DNA from: an uncultured Pelagibacteraceae bacterium
GTDB lineage: Bacteria > Pseudomonadota > Alphaproteobacteria > Pelagibacterales > Pelagibacteraceae
Direction: 5' to 3'
Assembly (NCBI GenBank): GCA_902533445.1
Contig: CACALX010000005.1
Location: forward strand, 1 to 64,000
DNA length: 64,000 bases
Shown: one piece after another, positions 1-8,454 of the stretch
How the letters are laid out: every line of letters begins with the position of its first letter
Numbering within the stretch: the stretch's first letter is position 1
The notes under the pieces: model-generated
The model's input: only the letters and a program-made list of their open reading frames with translations
The model's database searches: none
What the model was told of the DNA's origin: nothing
Position numbers and translations under genes: made by a program

Positions 1-439
1 TATTAAATAAATTTAAATTTATATTTTTTGATTTAACCCCCAGTGTTCCAATTGAAGCAACTTTTTTTTTATTTAATTGCATTATTTGAAGATAAAATTC
101 AGCAACTGAAGATTTCCCATTAGTTCCAGTAACAGCTACTAAATTTTTTGGTATTTTGTTGTAAATTTTAAATGAAACTTCTGCTAATAATTTTCTTATA
201 TTTTTTGTTCTTATAAAAAAAATTCCATTACGAAAATCTTTTAATTTTTGTTCTGTTACAATTATTTTAGAACCTTTTTCTATAGCTTTAGAAATGAATT
301 TATTTCCATCTATACTATTTCCCTTAATTGCAAAGAAAATATTATTTTTTTTTAACGATCTAGTATTAAAAGAAATACCTGAAAAAAATAATTTTTTATA
401 ATTTTTGTGGATACCATCAAAATAATTTCCAAGTAACAT
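1..439 (-). CDS. murE: UDP-N-acetylmuramoyl-tripeptide synthetase MurE, N-terminal part (3' end beyond the window)
   Basis: Reverse-strand translation from ATG at 439: MLLGNYFDGIHKNYKKLFFSGISFNTRSLKKNNIFFAIKGNSIDG...LVAVTGTNGKSSVAEFYLQ; Mur ligase P-loop TGTNGKSS; lies directly after ftsI. Confidence 0.9.
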   Translation of the reverse strand, partial: MLLGNYFDGIHKNYKKLFFSGISFNTRSLKKNNIFFAIKGNSIDGNKFISKAIEKGSKIIVTEQKLKDFRNGIFFIRTKNIRKLLAEVSFKIYNKIPKNLVAVTGTNGKSSVAEFYLQIMQLNKKKVASIGTLGVKSKNINLNLFN

Positions 440-441
440 TA

Positions 442-2133
442 TTATTTAACCTGTATATATTTTGTGGCTAAAATAGGCCCAATTTTATCAATTACTTTTC
501 CTGCTACTTCTACTGAAGTCCACCCGGCTGTATTATAAAGTGTTCCCTTCCATCCACCTTTTCTATGCCTATACTTATAATAATAATCTTTTGATTTTTT
601 AGGTGTATCTAGCATCACAACAAATACAAATTGTGGACTAGATGTTGGAAATACCGAACTAAAAGTATTTATTTTTGACTCTGAATATTTTCCTCCTTCT
701 GGTTGATCGGCTGTACCTGTTTTGCCTCCAATTTCATAATTTTGAACATCTGCAAATCTAGCAGTACCCTCGTCTGTATTAACAATTTTTCTTAAAGCAT
801 TAACAACTTGTTCTGAAACTCCTTTATTAATTATTCTTTTGTCCTTATTTTTTTTATTATCTTCCTTAAGAACCAATGTTGGTTTTACATCGTAGCCACC
901 ATTAGACAAAATAGCATATCCTTTTGCTAGTTGAAGAATGGTTGTTGCTACTCCATGACCAAAAGAGGCTGTTGCTAATCTACATTTTCCAAAATCATAA
1001 TCAATTTGAGGTGCCACTTCTTCAATGTCAAAATTAATCTGAGTCAATACTCCAATATCCTCTAAAAAAGATTTAAATTTTTCTGGGCCAACTTTTTGAG
1101 CAATTCGAACAGATCCTATGTTTCCAGATCTAACTAAAATTTGCTCAGCAGTTAAATCTGAAGGTATTTCATTATCATATTCTCCAATCCTGTATCTGTC
1201 ACACTTAATTGATTTTGGTAAATCTAAAAATTCAGTGTCTGGTTCAATTAATTTCTCATTTAAAGCACTTGCAAAAGTAAAAACTTTAAAAACTGAACCA
1301 AGTTCATATGTTCCTTTTGTTACTCTATTAATATAATTTACATCTGATATACTTTTTCTCTCATTTGGATTAAAATCAGGTAATGAAACTAAAGAGAGTA
1401 TATTACCATTATTAACATTCATTAAAATCGCTGCACTTCCTTTGCTTTTAAAAATTTCCTGATATTTTAACAATTCTTTTCTAATCAAAAATTGAATATC
1501 TTTATCAACAGTTAATTTAATTGGGTCTCTAGATGATCTAAGATTTTCATTTAACGATTTTTCCAACCCAGAAATACCATTATTGTCACTATCTATTTGT
1601 CCTAAAATATGACTAAAAAGATTTTTCTGTGGATACATTCTAAGCACTTTTTCTTCAGGGATAAGAGATTTATCTCCCAACTTCATAATTTGCTCATATT
1701 TTTCTTCTGAAATTTTTTTCTCTAAATAAAAAAACTTTTTGTTTTCTATTTTTTTTTCAATTTCATTAAAATCTTTGTCTGGGAAAATAATTTTTAGACT
1801 TAACAGTAATTTTTCTTCACTAATTATGTCTGAAGTTTTGAGACCAACATCAATAGACTTAACCGTTTTTGCTAAATAATTTCCATTAATATCTAAAATA
1901 TCTGCTCTATAAAGATCACTACTTAAAGTAAGTTTGTTGTTTGTATTCTCAATTTTTGCCTCTCGAGACCCTAAATGAATTAAATGTATTGTGTATATTG
2001 AATAAATAACAAAAAAGATAAAAAAAATAAAAGCAACTCTATTAAATTGAATATTTAATCCAGTATTACTTTTTTTATAAACAAAATCATTTTTGTGATC
2101 TTCAATTGTTAATCTTTCTTTAAAATTGCTCAT
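442..2133 (-). CDS. ftsI: Peptidoglycan transpeptidase FtsI/PBP3
   Basis: 563 aa; N-terminal TM segment, PBP dimerization domain, transpeptidase motifs (ELGSVFKVF, SGN, KTGTA). Confidence 0.95.
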   Translation of the reverse strand: MSNFKERLTIEDHKNDFVYKKSNTGLNIQFNRVAFIFFIFFVIYSIYTIHLIHLGSREAKIENTNNKLTLSSDLYRADILDINGNYLAKTVKSIDVGLKTSDIISEEKLLLSLKIIFPDKDFNEIEKKIENKKFFYLEKKISEEKYEQIMKLGDKSLIPEEKVLRMYPQKNLFSHILGQIDSDNNGISGLEKSLNENLRSSRDPIKLTVDKDIQFLIRKELLKYQEIFKSKGSAAILMNVNNGNILSLVSLPDFNPNERKSISDVNYINRVTKGTYELGSVFKVFTFASALNEKLIEPDTEFLDLPKSIKCDRYRIGEYDNEIPSDLTAEQILVRSGNIGSVRIAQKVGPEKFKSFLEDIGVLTQINFDIEEVAPQIDYDFGKCRLATASFGHGVATTILQLAKGYAILSNGGYDVKPTLVLKEDNKKNKDKRIINKGVSEQVVNALRKIVNTDEGTARFADVQNYEIGGKTGTADQPEGGKYSESKINTFSSVFPTSSPQFVFVVMLDTPKKSKDYYYKYRHRKGGWKGTLYNTAGWTSVEVAGKVIDKIGPILATKYIQVK

Positions 2134-2438
2134 TTTTCCTTAGTTATTTTATAATCCTCTAATTTATTTACATTTTCTGAATTATTATAAATTTTAATAT
2201 CTTCTATTTTTTTTTGAAATAATTGATCTTCAAAATATAAAGATTGATATTCCAATAATTTTTCAGCAGAACTTAGATAATCATATTCCAACTGACTATT
2301 TTCTAAATCTGATTTTAAAAGTCTTATGCTTTCTTTATAAGCAAATATTTTATCTTCAATTTTTTTTGTAGTATTTTTTATAATTGCTGTAGTTAAAACT
2401 AAAATTATAATTGTTAATGTTAGTAATAATTTTTTCAA
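2130..2438 (-). CDS. Small single-TM protein in the FtsL position (candidate FtsL)
   Basis: 102 aa, N-terminal TM plus coiled coil, located between rsmH and ftsI. Confidence 0.6.
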   Translation of the reverse strand: MKKLLLTLTIIILVLTTAIIKNTTKKIEDKIFAYKESIRLLKSDLENSQLEYDYLSSAEKLLEYQSLYFEDQLFQKKIEDIKIYNNSENVNKLEDYKITKEK

Positions 2439-3445
2439 AGTTTATCTCCAAACTTTTCAATTTCTAAAAAATTTTTAAATTTTTCCTCTATATCTGTGTC
2501 AAAATTAAAGAAATCACTTTTCTTAATTGCATATCTTAGTTTTGCAGATCTTGAAGGTGGGTTTTCTTTTATCTCAAGATCAGATGGAACAATTGGTTTT
2601 TTTTGACTTAAATTAAAAAGAGTTTCCTTTTGATCTATAATAGGCGAATATCTCGAAATACTCTTATTTTGAGAAAGACTTTTTAAAAAATACTTTACAA
2701 TTTTATCTTCTAAAGAGTGGAATGTAACAACAGCTAAAACACCTCCTTTTTTTAACACTTTTGTAGCATTTATAAGTCCATATATTAATTCACTTATTTC
2801 TTTATTTACAAAAATTCTAAGAGCTTGAAAAACTTTAGTTGAATTATGTATTTTAAAATTTTTTCTTATTTTTGATTTATCAACAATTTTAATTAAACCC
2901 TGTGTATCAATTTTCTTATTTAATCTTTCTTTTACAATATTTTTAGAAATATATTTTGCATCTTTTTCATCTCCAAAGTATTTAAAAATTTTCTCCAACT
3001 CTTTTGCATTCAGTTTATTTATAGCATCGGCAGCTGAATAATTATTTAAACCCAATTGCATATTTAAATCTGTCTTTGAGTTGAATGACAATCCTTTTTT
3101 TGGATCTTTCATTTGTGTTAATGAATATCCTAGATCAAAAATAACACCTTTGATATTTTTGTTTTTAATTTTTAAATTTGTTAATTGACTAAATTTTAAA
3201 TTTTTGAAAATAAATCTATCTTCAAAGTTTTCTAAAATTGAGTTTGCAACTTTTTGACTTTCAATATCCCTATCAAGTCCTATTACTTTTGTATTTTCAA
3301 ACTCTAATATTTTTTTTGAATATTCACCTTGACCAAATGTACAGTCTATAAATGTGCCACCATGTTGAGGGGTGATAACGCTAATAATTTCTTCTAGCAG
3401 TACTGGATAATGTTTTTGTACATCCGGTACTATGGTGGCTTCCAT
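2435..3445 (-). CDS. rsmH: 16S rRNA (cytosine(1402)-N(4))-methyltransferase RsmH/MraW
   Basis: [10 protein letters not shown]...[15 protein letters not shown]...[12 protein letters not shown]; family motifs. Confidence 0.95.
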   Translation of the reverse strand: MEATIVPDVQKHYPVLLEEIISVITPQHGGTFIDCTFGQGEYSKKILEFENTKVIGLDRDIESQKVANSILENFEDRFIFKNLKFSQLTNLKIKNKNIKGVIFDLGYSLTQMKDPKKGLSFNSKTDLNMQLGLNNYSAADAINKLNAKELEKIFKYFGDEKDAKYISKNIVKERLNKKIDTQGLIKIVDKSKIRKNFKIHNSTKVFQALRIFVNKEISELIYGLINATKVLKKGGVLAVVTFHSLEDKIVKYFLKSLSQNKSISRYSPIIDQKETLFNLSQKKPIVPSDLEIKENPPSRSAKLRYAIKKSDFFNFDTDIEEKFKNFLEIEKFGDKL

Positions 3446-3463
3446 TTATTTCTTTGAAGACCA

Positions 3464-4939
3464 TTAATTTTTTTGTCTTCTTAGGAAAGCAGGAATTTCA
3501 AGATCGTCTTCATCTTCTCGATCCTCAGAATTTAACAAATCTGAAGGAGAAGAGTTTTCGCTTTCAGAGCTAAATAAATCTGGTGAGTCTGAATCTACGC
3601 CAAACTCCTTCAGATCATTTGATGTTTCTTCTTGAACATTTTCATCATCATTTTTTTCTTCAAATGTTTCTACTGCTTCTTGAGTAAACGATTTTTCCAT
3701 TTCATTTACAGTGCTGTCTTCGACAATGTTTTCTGTTACTACACTGTTTTCTGTAGCGAAATTTTCGTTCATCATGTTATTTTCAACACTTACTTGTTCT
3801 TGTTCTTGAACAATTTCATTCTCAACCTTGAGAGCGTTAGCACCATGAGTAATTGGGCTTGATGAATTTGAAAAATTAAATGCTGGAGAGCCCATATTTG
3901 AAAAATCAGAGTAACCTGGATTACGATTTTGTATTCTATGCACCATATTTACCACTGATTTAGACTCTGGTTGTTGTCCATCTAATGAGGTTGCAACAAT
4001 TGAAACTCTCATTTTTCCGTCTAAGTCAGCATCTGTTATTGCTCCTATAATTAACTCAGCCTCTGGATCAACTTCTGCTCTTACTTTGTTAACTGCTTCG
4101 TCAACTTCAAAAAGTTTTAAATCTTTACCACCGGTGATATTTACTAGTAAACCTTTAGCACCCTTTAAAGTATAATCATCAATTAATGGATTGCTGATTG
4201 CCATTTCTGCTGCTTTAAGTGCTCTACCTTCACCTTCAGCTTCTCCAGTTCCCATCATTGCTTTGCCCATTGAAGCCATTACAGTTTCAACATCTGCAAA
4301 ATCTAAATTAATTAATCCAGGTCTTACCATTAAATCTGTAATACTTTGAACTCCATGCATCAAAACATTATTTGAAAGATTAAAAGACTCTTCAAAAGTT
4401 GTTTGTTCATTTGCAATTTTAAATAGGTTTTGGTTTGGAATGACAATAATAGTATCCACATGTTTTCTTAACTCTTCCAATCCTTGTTGTGCTCTTCGCA
4501 TTCTTGAGGGACCTTCATATAAAAATGGAAGAGTCACAACACCTACAGTTAAAATATTTAATTCTTTAGCAGCTCTAGCGATGACGTGAGCAGCACCAGT
4601 GCCCGTTCCACCACCCATACCAGCTGCAATAAAAACCATATTTGCGCCTTGAAGTGTATTTACAATTTCATTCAACGATTCATCGGCAGCTGCTTGTCCG
4701 ATGTCTAATTTTGCACCTGCACCTAAACCTTTTGTTAAATTTAATCCGATTTGAATTCTAGTTTTTGCTTTACTTAACTTTAAATCTTGAGCATCTGTAT
4801 TTACTGCAATAAACTCTACTCCTTGAAGTTTGTTATCAATCATTTCATTTATTGCGTTTCCTCCAGCCCCACCTACTCCTAAAACTAAAAGTCGTGGCTG
4901 AAGTTCTTTTATCTCTGGTGCTTTAAAGTTAATTGTCAT
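3464..4939 (-). CDS. ftsZ: Cell division protein FtsZ (start placed at [10 protein letters not shown], not the 5080 ORF start)
   Basis: Tubulin signature GGGTGTGAA, C-terminal conserved peptide [20 protein letters not shown]-like sequence before ATG at 4939; the longer ORF overlaps mraZ. Confidence 0.95.
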   Translation of the reverse strand: MTINFKAPEIKELQPRLLVLGVGGAGGNAINEMIDNKLQGVEFIAVNTDAQDLKLSKAKTRIQIGLNLTKGLGAGAKLDIGQAAADESLNEIVNTLQGANMVFIAAGMGGGTGTGAAHVIARAAKELNILTVGVVTLPFLYEGPSRMRRAQQGLEELRKHVDTIIVIPNQNLFKIANEQTTFEESFNLSNNVLMHGVQSITDLMVRPGLINLDFADVETVMASMGKAMMGTGEAEGEGRALKAAEMAISNPLIDDYTLKGAKGLLVNITGGKDLKLFEVDEAVNKVRAEVDPEAELIIGAITDADLDGKMRVSIVATSLDGQQPESKSVVNMVHRIQNRNPGYSDFSNMGSPAFNFSNSSSPITHGANALKVENEIVQEQEQVSVENNMMNENFATENSVVTENIVEDSTVNEMEKSFTQEAVETFEEKNDDENVQEETSNDLKEFGVDSDSPDLFSSESENSSPSDLLNSEDREDEDDLEIPAFLRRQKN

Positions 4940-4940
4940 C

Positions 4941-5408
4941 TTATTTCCCCTCGTTATTGTTAAAGTGTTTTTCCCATTTAAGACTTGCTCGATTTGAATT
5001 TGCTTTTTTTCTTGCTGATGTCTTAAATTTTTCAAATGCTGTTGGTTCCCAAATTTGAAAGGTTTGACCTTGACCAACAAACAACATGCTATTTTTTATT
5101 TTTGCATGTTTTAATAATTTTGATGAAAGAGAAATTCTACCTTCACCATCAAACTGTAAATTAGTGCTTTCTGCTAATATTGATGTTGCAAAATAATCTC
5201 TTTTTTCCTCAAAAGGATTTAAAGAGTCTATCGCAGAAGAAATTTTTTCAATTCTGTCTTGAGAGCATGCTTCTATAGAGGAATTATTAAAAGATGGATA
5301 ACAAATTACTCCATTATAACCTAAATTCGACAAATGAGATCTGAAGCTAGCAGGCACAGACACTCTCCCCTTTTTGTCCAATTTGTTCTCGTAAGTCGAT
5401 AAAAACAT
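4941..5408 (-). CDS. mraZ: Transcriptional regulator MraZ
   Basis: [23 protein letters not shown]; AbrB-like MraZ domains. Confidence 0.93.
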   Translation of the reverse strand: MFLSTYENKLDKKGRVSVPASFRSHLSNLGYNGVICYPSFNNSSIEACSQDRIEKISSAIDSLNPFEEKRDYFATSILAESTNLQFDGEGRISLSSKLLKHAKIKNSMLFVGQGQTFQIWEPTAFEKFKTSARKKANSNRASLKWEKHFNNNEGK

Positions 5409-5436
5409 ATATTTTTAATTTTATAAATTCCATAAA

Positions 5437-5460
5437 TGGGAATATTTGGGAATATATGGG
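5437..5460 (-). promoter_or_regulatory. Candidate MraZ operator: three TGGG(N) repeats with exact 10-bp period
   Basis: TGGGA-ATATT-TGGGA-ATATA-TGGG at 5437, 5447 and 5457, upstream of the mraZ start (5408); matches the TGGGN-N5 repeat pattern reported for enterobacterial MraZ. Confidence 0.75.
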
Positions 5461-5511
5461 CATTTAAAATGATAGTCAAATGTTGATTCTTTGCCTAATT
5501 AAAGTAATTTT

Positions 5512-5664
5512 ATGAGGAAAAATTCAAAATATGATTTAAAATTGATGAGTTCTTTCATTTATTTGTTTGCTGAGATAATGAGGATACTTATTCAAGCTCC
5601 ATTTAAATTTATACTTCTATCTATAAAAATAATTGTATTAATATTTTATTTTTTCGTTTTTTAG
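5512..5664 (+). CDS. Putative small (50 aa) single-pass membrane protein
   Basis: ATG..TAG ORF: MRKNSKYDLKLMSSFIYLFAEIMRILIQAPFKFILLSIKIIVLIFYFFVF; basic N-terminus, hydrophobic C-terminus; fills an otherwise empty 260-bp gap; below the ORF-track size cutoff. Confidence 0.4.
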   Translation: MRKNSKYDLKLMSSFIYLFAEIMRILIQAPFKFILLSIKIIVLIFYFFVF

Positions 5665-5672
5665 ACTATGGA

Positions 5673-6030
5673 GAGCCAGATAAACTATAAGCCGGGTTCT
5701 GTCATTTAAACCTATCATTTGTCTAGGCTTAAGATCACTCTTAAGCTCAAGCAACTAACCCTGATGACCAGCCAAGGACGGCTTTTAGTTTTGCAACAAT
5801 GTCATCTCTACTTAGTCTTGCTCTCAGTGGGGTTTTCCAGCGTTCATTGTTACCAATAGAACCGGTGTGCTCTTACCACACCTTTTCACCCTTGCCATGT
5901 TATGGCGGTTTATTTTCTGTGGCACTATCCCTAGGGTTTCCCCCGCCAGGCATTACCTGGCACTGTGTCCTTGTAGAGCCCGGACTTTCCTCTTTAAAAA
6001 AAATTAAAGCGATAAGTCATTTATCTGGCG
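5673..6030 (-). ncRNA. rnpB: RNase P RNA (class A)
   Basis: Reverse strand has GAGGAAAGTCCGGGCTC, GGTAA..., and 3' AGAACCCGGCTTATAG; terminal GCCAGATAAA / TTTATCTGGC pair forms P1. Confidence 0.95.
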
Positions 6031-6069
6031 AGGTGAACTTATTATTAAACTTAAAAATTACAAGACAAA

Positions 6070-6807
6070 TTAATTAAGCTTTTTTATTAGGTTTTCGCTT
6101 ATTAATAAACATTCTTTATCAATTTTGCCATTTACTAGTTCTTGCCTGAATCGTCTCTGAAATGCAAATGTGATAATTTTATTATATTTATTTTTATTTA
6201 TTTTTGAGCTTCTAGGATAACCAATTTTAAAAAGATTGTTTATAAATTTTAATTTAAATGGATTTGAAATATTTAATCCTCTTTCTTTTTTTACCTTGTT
6301 TTGATTTAAATCATGCCAAATTCCAATTTTGTTTTTTGATAAAAATGCCCATGGAAATTTCTCACCAGGGTCTAGCTTTCTATCTGGTGCTATATCTGAA
6401 TGACCTAATATTAATTTTGAATTAATTTTAAACTTTTTAATTAAATAATTTGTCAGCTTTATTAATGATGAAATTTGTTTTTTTGAAAATTCTTTATATT
6501 TAAATTCATGACCAGGATTAGTTATTTCAATCCCTATAGAGTTTTTGTTTAAAGATTTAAATTTTTTCCAACTAGAAATGCCTGCATGCCAAGCTTGATA
6601 AGTTTCAGGTACCATTTTTATAATATCTCCATTATTCTTAATTAAATAATGACAGCTAACTTTAGAGTTTTGATCTAATAATTTGTCTATTGCTTTTTTT
6701 TCGGATTTCATTCCAGTATAGTGAAAAACTATGAATTTTATCTCACTTATTTTTCTTCTTTTAAGATCAAAATTTGGAGAATAATTTAGTATTATTTTCA
6801 TACTCAA
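6070..6807 (-). CDS. N-acetylmuramoyl-L-alanine amidase (Amidase_2, AmiD-like)
   Basis: FIVFHYTGM...CHYLIKNNGDI...AWHAGIS...IGIEI...GHSDIAPDRKLDPGEKFPW. Confidence 0.88.
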   Translation of the reverse strand: MSMKIILNYSPNFDLKRRKISEIKFIVFHYTGMKSEKKAIDKLLDQNSKVSCHYLIKNNGDIIKMVPETYQAWHAGISSWKKFKSLNKNSIGIEITNPGHEFKYKEFSKKQISSLIKLTNYLIKKFKINSKLILGHSDIAPDRKLDPGEKFPWAFLSKNKIGIWHDLNQNKVKKERGLNISNPFKLKFINNLFKIGYPRSSKINKNKYNKIITFAFQRRFRQELVNGKIDKECLLISENLIKKLN

Positions 6808-6902
6808 TTTGGGTACAAATTTAGGCTATTTATTAACAATTTATCGTCACTTTTGAAATTTAATTCTACTTTAATATTAAATTTTATATAATATAAATTC
6901 GC

Positions 6903-7706
6903 ATGTTAAAAAAACTGACCATAATAGTATTTTCTCTATTCTTAATTGCATTTAATGCTAATGCAGGTTCTGATGGCGAGCTAGCTTTAAATAACAATAA
7001 ATCTGAAACTCAAGAGACAAAGGATTGTTTTGAAAAGCTTAACAGAGCAACATTTTCTTTTAACCAAGGTCTTGATAAAGCATTAATTAAACCAATAGCA
7101 AAAGGGTATAGAAAATTGCCAGATAAAGTTCAAAAAGGAACTAGCAACGCTGTAAAAAATTTATCTAACTTGGTAACTATACCGAATAATGTTTTGCAAG
7201 GTGATATTAAAACTGCAATTATAAATACTGCTCGATTAGCAGTTAATACAACTGTTGGATTATTAGGAACCATCGATGTTGCTAACAATATGGGTTTTCC
7301 TAAATATGAAAAAGAGGATTATGGGCAAACTCTTGGTAAATGGGGCTTTGGCCCAGGTTGTTATTTAGTGCTTCCAGTTCTAGGTCCCTCTACTATTAGA
7401 GATACGACAGGATCTTTTGTAAATATAATGGGTGGAGATCCTTGGTACAATGCCTCAGTACATGGAAACAATGAGTTTTTAAGTGAGGGAGCTTATATTG
7501 CTTCAAAAGCAATCACTGGAATTGAATTTAGAGCAAATAATATTGAATCTTTTGAAAACCTTGAAAAAAATTCTATAGATTTTTATGCATCAGTCAGAAG
7601 TTTATACTTACAGGATAGAGAAAATAAAATTAGGAATAATCAACGAGGAAATATAGATGTCATTTATGAAGATGATGAAGATTGGGAAGAAATAGATAAC
7701 AAATAA
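6903..7706 (+). CDS. mlaA: MlaA/VacJ family lipid-transport protein
   Basis: Signal peptide; CFEKLNRATFSFNQGLDKALIKPIAKGYRKLP; GFPKYEKEDYGQTLGKWGFGPGCYLVLPVLGPSTIRD. Confidence 0.9.
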   Translation: MLKKLTIIVFSLFLIAFNANAGSDGELALNNNKSETQETKDCFEKLNRATFSFNQGLDKALIKPIAKGYRKLPDKVQKGTSNAVKNLSNLVTIPNNVLQGDIKTAIINTARLAVNTTVGLLGTIDVANNMGFPKYEKEDYGQTLGKWGFGPGCYLVLPVLGPSTIRDTTGSFVNIMGGDPWYNASVHGNNEFLSEGAYIASKAITGIEFRANNIESFENLEKNSIDFYASVRSLYLQDRENKIRNNQRGNIDVIYEDDEDWEEIDNK

Positions 7707-7724
7707 TCAAAAATAATATAAATC

Positions 7725-8309
7725 ATGAAAAAACTATTGATGTTGCTATTCTTGTTAAATTTACTAACAAGCAATTCTCATTCTATTGAACCTGATGTAT
7801 TTGTTCAGTCAACTGTAAATAGAGCATCAGCAATTCTTTCAAAAGATATTTCAAAAGAAGAAAAAATAAATCAACTTAAAGTAATAGCAAAAGAAACCGT
7901 AGATATAAGAGGAGTAGGTTTTTATTCTATTGGTTCAGCAAGAAAAAATCTTAATGAAGATCAAAAAAATAAATATTTAGAGGTTTTTGAGGATTATTTT
8001 TTAAAAAGTTTTTCAAGTAGATTGTCAGAATATTCTAATCCTAAAATAGATGTTCAAGATAAAGATGTATTAAATAAAAATTATACAATTGTTAAAAGTA
8101 TATTGGTTGCAACATCTGAGAGACCAGAAATTAAAATTGATTGGAGAATTTATACTAAAAATCCTGACAATCCTTTGATTAGAGATTTGATTATAGAAGG
8201 ACTAAGTTTAGCAAGAACACAAAAAGAGGAATTTGCATCTATTTTGAGTTCTAATGATGATGATATTAATGCACTATATGAAGCACTAGAAAAATTTGCC
8301 AACAATTAA
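7725..8309 (+). CDS. mlaC: MlaC/Ttg2D family phospholipid-binding protein
   Basis: Signal peptide, MlaC-like length and fold pattern, adjacent to mlaA. Confidence 0.8.
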   Translation: MKKLLMLLFLLNLLTSNSHSIEPDVFVQSTVNRASAILSKDISKEEKINQLKVIAKETVDIRGVGFYSIGSARKNLNEDQKNKYLEVFEDYFLKSFSSRLSEYSNPKIDVQDKDVLNKNYTIVKSILVATSERPEIKIDWRIYTKNPDNPLIRDLIIEGLSLARTQKEEFASILSSNDDDINALYEALEKFANN

Positions 8310-8310
8310 T

Positions 8311-8365
8311 TTGGTGGGCCCGCCAGGACTCGAACCTGGGACCAATACATTATGAGTGTACTGCT
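8311..8365. repeat. 55-bp direct repeat, left copy (tRNA 3' portion)
   Basis: ttggtgggcccgccaggactcgaacctgggaccaatacattatgagtgtactgct, exact match to 10327-10381. Confidence 0.97.
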
Positions 8366-8385
8366 AGAACGAATGAGCCGCTTGA
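8311..8385 (-). pseudogene. Partial/degenerate copy of the downstream CAU-anticodon tRNA (3' part identical, 5' part decayed)
   Basis: 8311-8365 is identical to 10327-10381; the rest retains only scattered D-arm similarity and cannot form the acceptor stem. Confidence 0.85.
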
Positions 8386-8437
8386 AATACAATAAAATTT
8401 TTTTAAAACTAGTCTAAAACTTGTATTCAGTGAGTAC

Positions 8438-8452
8438 CTGTGAGAGTCACAG
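8438..8452. repeat. Perfect inverted repeat CTGTGA-GAG-TCACAG just past the protease stop codon
   Basis: Direct reading. Confidence 0.6.
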
Positions 8453-8454
8453 AA

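Noticed and set aside
1118-1336. Small antisense ORFs inside ftsI, and similarly in rpoD, carB, uvrB, smc, lgt and others
   Set aside because: Opposite-strand shadow ORFs in AT-rich coding genes; no recognisable protein features or independent initiation signals.
4940-5080. N-terminal extension of ftsZ in the ORF track
   Set aside because: Overlaps the end of mraZ in another frame; conserved FtsZ start with an RBS-like sequence is at 4939.
5799-6077. 92-aa ORF on the + strand
   Set aside because: Lies antisense across RNase P RNA; no protein family resemblance.
8311-8385. Second functional tRNA with CAU anticodon
   Set aside because: The 5' acceptor strand is missing, so no cloverleaf can form; called a partial/pseudo copy.
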